A stretch of DNA of 64,000 nucleotides from Bactericera cockerelli (Eukaryota; Arthropoda; Insecta; Hemiptera; Triozidae): the NCBI GenBank assembly GCA_024516035.1, contig CM044958.1, forward strand, positions 44,608,803 through 44,672,802, in the 5' to 3' direction. The translations under genes were made by a program, and so were the position numbers. The first letter of the stretch is position 1. Every line of letters starts with the position of its first letter. Below are positions 10,778 to 20,265 of this stretch, one piece after another. The notes beneath the pieces are model-generated. The model saw only the letters and a list, made by a program, of their open reading frames with translations. It was not told the origin of the DNA and made no database searches.

Positions 10778-10984
10778 AATGGCACATAAACACACTTGGC
10801 AAGATCGTCCTATTGCTTTGGAAAACTGACGCTCCGCGCATCCTCTTGACGAGAACTGAGCCATTAATTTCTGCGGCGAAGTTGAAAATCAAGACCACTC
10901 CGGCAGTGGCGGATGCGGCAAATCCCACGCAGTGTGGGAAAGCCACAGGACGTGTTCTTGATGAAAAAAAAAAAAAAAAAAAAA
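10778..10984. other. GC-richer segment with poly(A), function unassigned
   Basis: The segment at 10778-10962 is clearly more GC-rich than its surroundings. It is open for about 60 codons on the minus strand (contains PHCVGFAASATAGVVLIFNF) and is followed on the plus strand by a 20-base poly(A). It could be a retroposed fragment, a SINE body, or an unrecognised exon. I do not recognise the peptide. Confidence 0.35.
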
Positions 10985-11165
10985 TGTAAAGATTTAAATC
11001 AAACATAGAGAGCCACATACTTTTTTTAAAACAATATTTCCATTTATTTGTATAAGAATGTATAAGATACAACTAGCTATTATAAAAAAAAAACAATATT
11101 TGCAATTTCTAATATTATAAATTCATCGGAAGTAATAATCGGAAGGTATGTACCTCTTCAAACTG

Positions 11166-11248
11166 TGAAAAAGACGGGGAAAAGTGACCTTACAGCCACA
11201 GTAGTGAAGAAGACGGGGAAAAGTGACCTTACAGCCACAGTAGTGATG
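11166..11248 (+). repeat. 42-bp tandem duplication
   Basis: Two adjacent near-identical copies containing GACGGGGAAAAGTGACC and TTACAGCCACAGTAGTGA. Confidence 0.85.
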
Positions 11249-11335
11249 GTGGCCAAGTGGTGTACGCATGTTGACCTGGGTTCGAATCCCCAAGGAGTCG
11301 GAATTTTCCCACTCTGTACTTTGGATGATAACATC
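11249..11335 (+). mobile_element. Partial family E-like SINE
   Basis: GGTTCGAATCCCCAAGGAGTC followed by TCTGTACTTTGGATG, as in family E. Confidence 0.55.
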
Positions 11336-11394
11336 TTACCGTTACGTGCACTTGAACCACCGCGCCGACGACCAGATCACTAGATGTCAAAAAA

Positions 11395-11472
11395 TATCTC
11401 AGTAGCTTGATCTATAAGGTGTCGGACTTGCAAACTGGAGGTCGGTGGTTCAAGTCCCAAATCCAACCCAAC
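11395..11472 (+). mobile_element. Family D SINE head
   Basis: AGTAGCTTGATCTATAAGG, GCGGACTTG-type word and GGTCGGTGGTTCAAGTCCC. Confidence 0.6.
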
Positions 11473-11649
11473 TGTCTTTACAAGGAGGCTAATAATTGAC
11501 AAGGGCCCCCAGAACTAAACCAATGCTGGTCTACTTCCTGTTTATAGTCCCCCAGCCAGACTTTTATTAATTTAACACTGTCACAATAAACAGAAATAGT
11601 TGTTCTTTTAGAATACTTTAAGTTTTGATGTTCATATCCCCCTGGTTCT

Positions 11650-11945
11650 TCTTCTTCTTCTTCTTTCACTTTGCCTTTTCCCAAACCTACTTGGGGTCGG
11701 CATTTATTCCATGAATCATTTCCTTCCATATGTTTCTATTTAGAGCGTCCTCTTTTCTCCAGTTTTTCTCTCTTAGGTCTTCTTCAACTTTGTCTCTCCA
11801 TCTCATCTTTGGTCTTCTTCTCTTTCTTTTACCGCCTATTTGAAGTTCCTGTATTCTCTTACTCACATAGTTTTCGTCTCTTCGCTCTATATGTCCGAAC
11901 CATCTCAGCCTACTCTCTTGTATTTTCTTCCCTGGTTACCATAGT
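11650..11945 (-). pseudogene. LINE reverse-transcriptase C-terminal fragment (RTE-like 3' end)
   Basis: The minus strand translates without a stop from WFGHIERRDENYV through GGKRKRRRPKMRWRDKVEED to KEMIHGINADPK and a stop. It lacks an ATG. The pattern WFGHI-R then GRP-RW-D is the familiar C-terminus of arthropod endonuclease-reverse transcriptases. Soon after the stop comes a (GAA)n tail, as in RTE-type LINEs that end in short repeats. The upstream domains are absent. Confidence 0.8.
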
Positions 11946-11954
11946 AAAATAATC

Positions 11955-12025
11955 AGTATAGATCACAAGAGACTCGATCCACCAACCTCCAGGTTGGAAG
12001 TCCGCCGCCTTATCGATGAAGCTAT
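11955..12025 (-). mobile_element. Family D SINE fragment
   Basis: Inverse of a head with CGATAAGGCGGCGGACTTCC and GGTTGGTGGATCGAGTC. Confidence 0.55.
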
Positions 12026-13169
12026 TTTGGTCGAAAAATTGAACTATTATATTTGACATAGCACCTACACAGGAACACAGGTGATCATCTCATTTTTTTA
12101 CAAGAATCTAATGTGCAGTTGGAGTCTCCACTGATTTTGAGCATACTCGTACAACTTTATTGTTGATTTCCTTGAGTCGTTGGCACATGACTGTATACAT
12201 AGTATTTAGTTATTTATATATGATACTATGACTGTATACATAGTAGTTCATTATTTATATATAATACCTACTTATAGCAATCTGCCTGCTTTTTGTACAA
12301 CATAAGTATGTGTTTTTTTTTTTCATTATCAGATCTAGATATATTGCATCAATCTAATAACAAATTGAACTTGGATCTTTATAGTCCGAGTTTAGTATTC
12401 AGGTGCATCGGAAATCCGTAGTTTCGCAATGCGTGAGATAAATTTCTAGAGAACGGAAACTTATTGGTGACTCATGATTTTGGCAATCAGCAGTTTTATG
12501 TGTGAAAATTTTCCGACCGAGTTAAACACGAAGCTGTAACCGTTGAGTTAGTGAAGATGAGATGTAGGAAAATGCATGGAGTAATAATTAAAAATATTGA
12601 TATACATACATAATTGGACTAGGGGTCACTTGCGCCAAATGACCCCAAAAAAAGTTGTGGCGAAGAATTCAGGCTTGAAACTAATGTACGGCAATGCCTC
12701 ATTGTTTTGAGTAAGGTTAGGAAAAATAAATATAAGGCCATGCCTTGGGCCGGAACTTGGGTGCTGCCAAAAAGAGGCACATTTGAGCGAATAAATAAAG
12801 GCTTTTTAACGGGACTTAAATACAGTAGAAAAAGTTATTAAGGTTTCCATTGTTAAATTTAATACTCGTATTATGTTTCCAAATAAATAGTGGGTGGGAT
12901 TTTTTTTACTTTACATCAGAGGTAAGAGTTGATGTACTCGTTAGCTTCACTCTATTGGTATTGCGACAAAGTTTCAACACAAAGATACGTACATAAAATA
13001 CGGTGATTGAGGTATTTCTATAAAAATAATGTTCAATGATCACTGGTAATGTTGATAAATAAAATTGTGGATTTGAGTTTTTAGAAGTGAGGTAAATTCC
13101 AAGATTCATTTATTAATTAACACCCGAGACATGGCCCTCCTAATCCTCATAACATTACTGATTGATTCA
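12026..13169. other. Intergenic, no gene seen
   Basis: AT-rich. The words TGACTGTATACATAGTA and TTATTTATATAT occur twice at 12188-12262 as a local duplication. No coding signal recognised. Confidence 0.5.
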
Positions 13170-13417
13170 TCTCTATATATAAATGTCAAAGACACTCACT
13201 GACCACTGACCACTGACCACTGACTGATCATCGCTCTACAGCCCAAACCGTAAGTCCTAGGAAGCTGAAATTTGGTAGGTAGCTTTGTCTTATAGTCTAG
13301 ATGTGCAATAAGACGGGATTTTTCGAAACTCCCACTACAACACCTGCCATTGACGAAAAAGGATTTTTTGCTTTCACGGCCATGCCTCGGCCCGCAAAGC
13401 GGGCGACAGCCCGCTAG
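13170..13417 (+). mobile_element. Short non-autonomous Helitron-like element
   Basis: It begins TCTCTATATATAAATG directly after an A and ends CTAG directly before a T, the A/T target expected for Helitrons. A hairpin (GCCCGCAAAGCGGGC) lies about 20 bases from the 3' end. No replicase-helicase gene. A second element with the same kind of termini lies at 55.49-55.73 kb. Confidence 0.75.
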
Positions 13418-14630
13418 TACTGTATAAAAACTACCTGCAACAATTTCGCGCAATTGTCTTTTTTGAAAACTTTCTTGCGGCGCCGGCGCAAACCTGTCTG
13501 TCGACAAGGTTGAAGCGCTTAAAAGAAAAAAAAAAAACTTTCTTCGTGTCCATCTTCGACATACATTTTCTTTTTTGCGCAATGTTTTTTTTAGTTCTTA
13601 TAGTTCAAGGTCATTATAGGTCAAGGTCGTTCCATTTCAAGATCATTCTAAGTAATCTAAGTCAAGGTCGTTCGATTTCTAGGTTTTTCAAGTTCAGGGT
13701 TCTTAAATTTCAAGCAAAGTTTAATTCGAGGACTTTTCATTTCAAGGTCCTTTTTTTCATAAATCAGATTGACTTATTTTTTTTTTGTTTTGTGGAAAGT
13801 ATTGTATGTGTCGTAAATTAGACCGTAAATTTATGTGTGTGTGTCCTTAAACACGAAATCTCTAGAACGGTAAGAGCTAAGGGCTTGTAAGGACTTGAAA
13901 TGGAAGTCCTTCGTATGGAAGTTGATTTAATATACCACACGAACCAATAAACTTTTAGTTGGAATCGGCCGCACTCTGTGGCCGCAAGGGCCATTCCTTT
14001 GGATTGATTTAGCTCCGTTAGCGTTTATTCTGCACCCATGTGAGCAAAATGAGTTAAGTGGTTAAGAAGTTCGCTATATTTTTAGGAACACCCTGTATAG
14101 AAACTAGTTTTTTTTTTTTACAAAATTGGCTATTGTTACCTACCCATCTTTAAACTAGTTAAATTAATTCATGTCACAGTTTTCTTTGTTAGCGTCTCTA
14201 CTTGAACAACACACATGTTGTTGTTTTGGTGAAAATAGAAGAACTTCGGAATTTCCCACCGAATAAAATTATTGGGAGCCCTTAATTATTGTTATAAGTG
14301 GATTAAAAAAAAAAAAATATAATAAAAAATAATAACACACACACCCGTGTGAATTAAATTTAACTTATTTTTTGGCTTTTGGTTCTGTTCCCAGTCTTGA
14401 TATGATAAGGAAAGTCGTGTAATGTCTACACCAATTTTTTTTCAAAATGTCAGTATAATCAGTATAAACAGAAAAGTGAAAAGTTGTACTAGATGTTATG
14501 AGCTATTTTACAATGGTCCCTCTAAAACCAATTGAATTGTTTAAACCTACAACTAAATTCATAATCAGAACATTCTTTTAAAAATTATATGCTACAATAA
14601 TAATGTAGTCATATACTCGTATAGGTACAC
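13418..14630. other. Intergenic; degenerate TTCAAGGTC repeats
   Basis: Between about 13590 and 13760 the word CAAGGTCRTT (with variants TTCAAGAT and TTCGAGGA) recurs some eight times at 15-25 bp spacing. The remainder contains no recognised feature. Confidence 0.5.
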
Positions 14631-14631
14631 T

Positions 14632-14750
14632 GGTAGACAAATAAATGAGGAAATAATCCCAGCATTGGGTAGGATCCGATCCACAGATCCATGAGCTGGA
14701 TTGTTTACATTACAAGTTTAGATCCTTAACCATATGGACTACCAATGCTT
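14632..14750 (-). mobile_element. Diverged family C SINE head
   Basis: Inverse of GCATTGGTAGTCCATATGG, GGATCGGATCC and ATTTCCTCATTTATTTG. Its body is missing. Confidence 0.6.
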
Positions 14751-14997
14751 GGTTGTAAAGTAGATTATAATCTATGTAAGTACTAATGAGATTATTATCA
14801 ACTGATTATAAAGAGGCAAATTACCACAAGAAGATTGTAATAAGTAGGTATCTATTTTCTTTTAGATCGCTTGCCGGGTTCTTGAAAATACTGCTGAAAA
14901 GATAGTCCAGGAAACAATGATAGTTATACCTACCTATCATACCCATTAATAATTATAGTTCAGCCAAATTGACAAAATCTTCACACTTCACAGTCTG

Positions 14998-15190
14998 TCC
15001 CGGTAGCTTAGTGGTGGAGGCGGCGGTCTGGTGATCCAGAGGTCGCGGGTTCGACACCCAATCGGGACATGACATGTTATTCTTCCATTTGGGATTTTTA
15101 CCTTATAATAATACGTCTTGGGCTTACTGCTTCAATAATGGGACTTAATAGTCTTAATCTGGCAGTATAAATAAGGCGATATTATTATTT
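14998..15190 (+). mobile_element. tRNA-derived SINE, family A
   Basis: TCCCGGTAGCTTAGTGGTGG, B box GGTTCGACACCC, the same body as at 4.39 kb, and a tail of (TTA)n. Confidence 0.9.
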
Positions 15191-15287
15191 TATGCACAAA
15201 GGTGTGTTTGACCTAGGACAATAGCGACACAACGACAACAATATCAGGTATGCCTTGAGACTTGGAAACAGACCACTACTCTCCATG

Positions 15288-16458
15288 TCATATGCACATT
15301 AGACTGGTTTTATCTCATAGAGGTAAGAAAAAAATGTCAATATTTTTACAACGCTCAGGCAGAAATGAGTTCAGCTTTTGCAGAAATTGAGATAGACAAA
15401 ATTTCAAGGCAATCAGAGTACGTTAACAGGACCCGCTCTGGCCTCAAAGTTTGGAAATTTGTCAAATTTTCGAGGTTGAGCTGACATTTTCGGCCATAAC
15501 TCGAGAACGAAAACTCATACGAGCTTTAAAGATATATCAAATGAAAGACCATTTTGTTGGCTTTACTTTGTTGTATAATACTAGTTCCCGAAATCTTAAT
15601 GGTTACTGACTAAATTAAGAATATGTAGTCGAAAACGGGCCAGGTACCCAAAGTAGAGCATCTAAGGCATGATAGTATAATGGGTGAAAATACTTATGAT
15701 TTATAAAACTTATACATATATAAGTTAGAAGATTAGTTTTGAATGATTTTTTGACACATTATGAAGCTATAAATACCCGTTTTTACCTACTTGATAGTTC
15801 CTGACAGGTTAAGGCATGGCCGGAAAAACAAAATAATAATACAAACATATTACGTCAAAGTTATTCTTATTTTTTTATTGTAGAACTACAAATATCTAAA
15901 ATTAAAAGTACAAATAGGTATTATTTCGTCAAAAAAATACAAATTAAGCAGTAAAACTTAACTTAGTTAGTTGGGAGAGGGGTAGAGAGGGAACTTTTTG
16001 AAGAATCAGGATAGAGTCTCCTACATTTACTCACAACTTGTGGGACAAACTGTTTCTGACATTCCTCTCTAGTTAGTAAGTCGCTGAAGTCACTCCTCAA
16101 TATAACGCCTCTCTTGGCTGCGTCGTTTACAACTTTAAGGGATTGTACAATTTTAAGTCCTTTCTGATACTGAGGGTTACCCTGCCAAATTTAGGGGTCT
16201 CCCCTCAAAAAGTCAGTTTTTATGACAAATCGACTAAAGAAAAGAAAAGTTTCTTGAGTAATTATGAACTCTTTAAGGCCTCCTCTCACATAAGCTGGTA
16301 TGTCTTTTATTCGTACTGTTATATTGACATTTTTTGTCCCTTCTGTATCATCAGAAGAACTGAAAAGCTTTGCAGCCATTCCAGACTTTTCATCATGTGA
16401 CAAAGTTGGATCGAAAAATCCCAAGCCAACAGTTTCGGCATTCAAGTACCACAGGTTA
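15288..16458. repeat. Left arm of a large inverted repeat
   Basis: This 1.15-kb arm is the reverse complement of 16917-18078 with only scattered differences. Outer ends: GCACATTAGACTGGTTTT against AAAACCAGTCTAATGC. Inner ends: GGCATTCAAGTACCACAGGT against ACCTGTGGTACTTGAATGCC. About 460 bp separate the arms. Confidence 0.95.
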
Positions 16459-16895
16459 TAGCCAAGAAACAGGAGCTACTGTAGACGGTTGTGGTCTGTG
16501 TTGTAATCTGCCCATCCCGTCGTATGCCTCCCCTCTGATGGGCGAGAAGTGACACAATACTTCCCATTTAAGTGCTGGGTCAACACGAGCGCACCGGAAG
16601 GTATCCCTTACAAACAATTGTAACCAAATTAAGAATACAAATTTTTGTCGGCACGGAGGATCGAACCCAGGACCTTCCGCATGGCAAGCGGTGCTTAACC
16701 ACTGAGCTAATCGCGTTCTCATATAAATTATCTGGATGAGGTTCAGTTCTACTACCCATTTTACAGTCAAAGACGCTTCTCAAGACAACTTCTAGAATGT
16801 TGTGTCGCTCTAACATTTTTTCTAATAATGTGCAGGGTCCTATTACTCTACACCTGTGTTTGATGCTGTCGTATCAAAACACATAGTTCAGAGAA
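15970..16895 (-). pseudogene. Decayed transposase-like gene, split by a SINE
   Basis: Read from right to left on the minus strand: MCFDTTASNTG near 16.89 kb; after frame damage, CTLLEKMLERHNILEVVLRS and VFDCKMGS (16.85-16.74 kb). Then a family B SINE interrupts. The left arm continues with HLWYLNAETVGLGFFD, an in-frame TAA after FLRGDP, and SLKVVNDAAKRGVILRSDF. I recall this motif series (FDTT-SNTG, H-WYL, RVVND-AERG) from a family of uncharacterised, transposon-associated proteins common in arthropod genomes. The family assignment is from memory of motifs, not a search. Confidence 0.6.
16455..16720 (-). mobile_element. tRNA-derived SINE, family B, inside the transposase-like gene
   Basis: The head (inverse of GCGATTAGCTCAGTGGTTAAG) is at 16720. 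The body words CCCATCAGAGGGGAGGC and ACAACACAGACCACAACCG follow. It lies exactly at the inner end of the left arm and is absent from the right arm. Confidence 0.85.
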
Positions 16896-16916
16896 AGCAC
16901 TAAATAAAGTTGTCTA

Positions 16917-17410
16917 TCACCTGTGGTACTTGAATGCCGAAACTGTTGGCTTGGGATTTTTCGATCCAACTTTGTCACATGATGAAAAGTCTGGAATGGC
17001 TGCAAAGCTTTTCAGTTCTTCTGATGATACAGAAGGGACAAAAAATGTCAATATAACAGTACGAATAAAAGACATACCAGCTTATGTGAGAGGAGGCCTT
17101 AAAGAGTTCATAATTACTCACGAAACTTTTCTTTTCTTTAGTCGATTTGTCATAAAAACTGACTTTTTGAGGGGAGACCCCTAAATTTGGCATGGTAACC
17201 CTCAGTATCAGAAAGGACTTAAAATTGTACAATCCCTTAAAGTTGTAAACGACACAGCCAAGAGAGGCGTTAAGTTGAGGAGTGACTTCAGCGACTTACT
17301 AACTAGAGAGGAATGTCAGAAACAGTTTGTCCCACAAGTTGTGAGTAAATGTAGGAGACTCTATCCGGATTCTTCAAAAAGTTCCGTCTCTACCCCTCTC
17401 CCAACTAACT
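16917..17410 (+). pseudogene. Inverted duplicate of the transposase-like gene's 3' half
   Basis: It translates as HLWYLNAETVGLGFFD, DEKSGMAAKLFSSSDDTEG, VRIKDIPAYVRGGLKEFI, FLRGDP-stop, then in the same frame QSLKVVNDTAKRGVKLRSDF and FVPQVVSKCRRLYPDSSKSS. The same in-frame stop is present in both arms, so the gene was already dead when the arm was copied. Confidence 0.7.
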
Positions 17411-18078
17411 AAGTTAAGTTTTACTGCTTAATTTGTATTTTTTTGACGAAATAATACCTATTTGTACTTTTAATTTTAGATATTTGTAGTTCTACAATAA
17501 AAAAATAAGAATAACTTTGACGTAATATGTTTGTATTATTATTTTGTTTTTCTGGCCATGCCTTAAACTGTCAGGAACTAACAAGTAGGTAAAAACGGGT
17601 ATTTATAGCTTCATAATGTGTCAAAAAATCATTCAAAACTAATCTTCTAACTTATATATGTATAAGTTTTATAAATCATAAGTATTTTCACCCATTATCC
17701 TATCATGCCTTAGATGCTCTACTTTGGGTACCTGGCCCGTTTTCGACTACATATTCTTAATTTAGTCAGTAACCATTAAGATTTCGGGAACTAGTATTAC
17801 ACAACAAAGTAAAGCCAACAAAATGGTCTTTCATATGATATATCTTTAAAGCTTGTATGAGTTTTCGTTCTCGAGTTATGGCCGAAAATGTCAGCTCAAC
17901 CTCGAAAATTTGGCAAATTTCCAAACTTTGAGGCCAGAGCGGGTCCTGTTAACGTACTCTGATTGCCTTGAAATTTTGTCTATCTCAATTTCTGCAAAAG
18001 CCGAACTCATTTCTGCCTGAGCGTTGTAAAAATTCCGATATTGATTTTTTAAAACCAGTCTAATGCACATGCTGTTGA
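16917..18078. repeat. Right arm of the large inverted repeat
   Basis: Inverted copy of 15288-16458. It carries the 3' half of the same transposase-like gene, now in plus orientation. Confidence 0.95.
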
Positions 18079-18102
18079 ATTGTAATAATACACAACCGGC
18101 CG

Positions 18103-18285
18103 GCCGTCAGTAGCTCGATCAATGGGGCGGTGGACTTGTGACCTTGAGGTCGGTGGTTCGAGTCCCAATTCAAGTAAATTTTGGTAGAACTAGACAGCGT
18201 CGATGGAATCGATGGCGCGTTGAATGTAATTGTGCATGATTATATTGATTATCACAAATACGATAGCTCTTTGATAACCGCGAAT
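18103..18285 (+). mobile_element. tRNA-derived SINE, family D
   Basis: CCGTCAGTAGCTCGATCAAT, GGTCGGTGGTTCGAGTCCC and tail GATTATCACAAATACGATAG. Confidence 0.8.
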
Positions 18286-18340
18286 GGGCTGCAGCCGAGT
18301 TACGGCCCGAGGCATGGCCCTATATTTTTTTGTTACTGTT

Positions 18341-18444
18341 ATTAAACATGTTGGATCAAGTTTTATTTACAAATGACATAGAATATATACATACATAGAT
18401 ATTAAAATTTGTCAAGGGCGGTGCTAATGCCAACGGCATTCTCT
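18341..18444 (-). repeat. Inverted copy of the 8.34-kb dispersed element
   Basis: Shares GATCAAGTTTTATTTAC and CAAGGGCGGTGCTAATGCC, inverted relative to 8342-8465. Confidence 0.75.
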
Positions 18445-18605
18445 TCCACTGTTGTTTGTAAGAAATACCTTCCGGTGTGCTCGTGTTGACCCAGCACCTA
18501 AATGGGAAGTATTGTGTCGCTTTTCGCCCATCAGAGGAGAGGCATACTACGGGATAGACAGGCTACAACACAGACCACAAGCGTATACAGTAGCTCCTGT
18601 TTCAA
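18445..18605 (+). mobile_element. Family B SINE lacking its tRNA head
   Basis: It begins at GTTGTTTGTAAGAAATACC and runs through CCCATCAGAGGAGAGGC to GTAGCTCCTGTTTCA. Confidence 0.8.
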
Positions 18606-19199
18606 AATGCTGTAGTCAATCTAAACCGAAATCTCAGGATCCCACCCGGTACACCGGGAACACCCTATAGAAGCTATAGACGGTCTGTAATGAGTTGTAT
18701 AATTAGTTTGAGATTTTACTGTACTTTATGAATTATTCTTGCTGAACCTTGAATAGAAAATATGTAATGATACGCTCGCTATTTCATCCAACAGAGTCGT
18801 ACCAACTCGATCTGAGCGATAAACAAGATACTATCTGATATTCTAGAAGCTTATGGAATTAAAACAATTAAAACTCGAGTTTCAAGACCAGAAAATGTGC
18901 TCCTAGCAGATGTAACTCTTTATTTTAGCATCTTTGTTGTTAGTATTTTTCCTGTACTTACAATATGTATTTTGTACAACCTTACAAAGTACCAACGTAA
19001 TAATTATACTAAGGTAGTTCTGTGAACTGTAGAGTGTAGATCTCCATAAGATTCAGAGATGCTTCGATTAGTTGAAAATCGAGGTAATCGATTCCGATAA
19101 TCGTAATCGATTAGTAACTAATCGACTTGTAATTAGTCGATTACTACCGATTAATCGAGCATCACTATAAGATTGTTCAGTTGAATTATATTCGACAGT
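18606..19199. other. Intergenic with a cluster of ATCGATT palindromes
   Basis: At about 19065-19160 the words AATCGA and TCGATT alternate in both orientations about ten times. The rest has no recognised feature. Confidence 0.5.
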
Positions 19200-19300
19200 G
19201 GTCTCATCGTTGCCGTCGGTCGGTCTGGTAATCCAGTGGTCGCGGTTTCGAAAACCAGCCGAGACATGACAAGTTATCCTCCTATCTGAGATTGTCAGAA
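19200..19300 (+). mobile_element. Partial family A SINE
   Basis: CGGTCTGGTAATCCAGTGG, GGTCGCGGTTTCGAAAACC and CATGACAAGTTATCCTCC. Confidence 0.7.
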
Positions 19301-19490
19301 AATTCTACTAGAATCCTGGATCAAACTGAAGTTCTCGAGACAACGGGTACTTGTCGGAACCGTCACAACAAGGAATGGAGACGTATCTTCTATTGAAGCC
19401 ATTGATCACTGACGGGAGGTAAACTTGATTTTCTGAAAAGAAGAAATAGGTAGGCGAATTAAAGAGGAGTTAATAAAAGTTTTTTTTCAT

Positions 19491-19817
19491 TTATCCCTTA
19501 CGGCTATGAGCACATGAGCAGGGTATACTGCTAGGATTGCGGCAGGAAGCAAACATAGCGCTATCCGAACAGTGTTTTAGTTTAGAGTGCTTTTTGCGTC
19601 CATTGGAGAGCCTGCTCTTGTAGCATACTTTGAGAGTGTTTTCTTCTGCTAGGAGAGCTTTTTTGGTATCAGATACTGCTCCGAGAGTCCAAATTGTTTC
19701 AGGGGATCTGTGCGGACTTAAGTCGATTTTGCGTATTACTTTAAATGGGAAACTAATGCTCAATTCCGAACTTGTGATTTTGTCTATTAATTTCGCGCAT
19801 AAAGGTACAGAACACAA
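19491..19817 (-). other. Unassigned ORF just 3' of Ir25a
   Basis: A 108-codon ORF lies 230-560 bp downstream of Ir25a exon 16 on the same strand, free of recognised repeats. It contains IDLSPHRSPETIW and SKLKHCSDSAMFASCRNP and stops just before an A-rich run. I do not recognise it. It could be chance, a retroposed fragment, or downstream exon or UTR sequence if Ir25a continues past 20.05 kb. Confidence 0.25.
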
Positions 19818-20047
19818 CCTATGTAGGTGTCTTTTTAACTATCAGTCTTTTTAATTATCAGAACATTATTACACCTATATTTTCTAGAGACCAAAAATTT
19901 TGTATTGGAATCTAAACAAGTGACTTATCTAAATACCTTTTTTTTTTTTTTTTACAAAACAGGCCAACGTGCAACTTTAGCTATTGAAGCTTTAATTTCG
20001 TGCAAATAGTTGATCAACATTGGAATTCTTCTGCGAAACTTTACAAC

Positions 20048-20265
20048 TCACTTGCTGAAGTTGCCCTGGTAGTGCCGCTTCCTCATGTTTTCGTACTCGC
20101 TGATGGTGGAGACATGCATCTTCCTGTTCATCTCTTCTATGTTCTGGCTGTTGTTCGCGAACTCATTCAACAGCTGAGGGTTCTTGTATTTGTACCACCA
20201 GTACTCGAACGCTAGGGTGATACAAGCCAGGGCAATACCGACGAAAATCACGATGAATACCCCTC
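20048..20265 (-). CDS. Ir25a: Ir25a exon 16: M4 and cytoplasmic tail
   Basis: Acceptor CATTCCCAG. It encodes [18 protein letters not shown] (M4), [12 protein letters not shown] and a tail ending [11 protein letters not shown]. The frame then reads TGA at 20048-20050. That TGA is embedded in AA/GTGAGT, a perfect donor, so the exon could instead end at 20052 and splice to a further exon to the left. The tail is shorter than in Drosophila, which favours keeping that possibility open. Confidence 0.85.
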
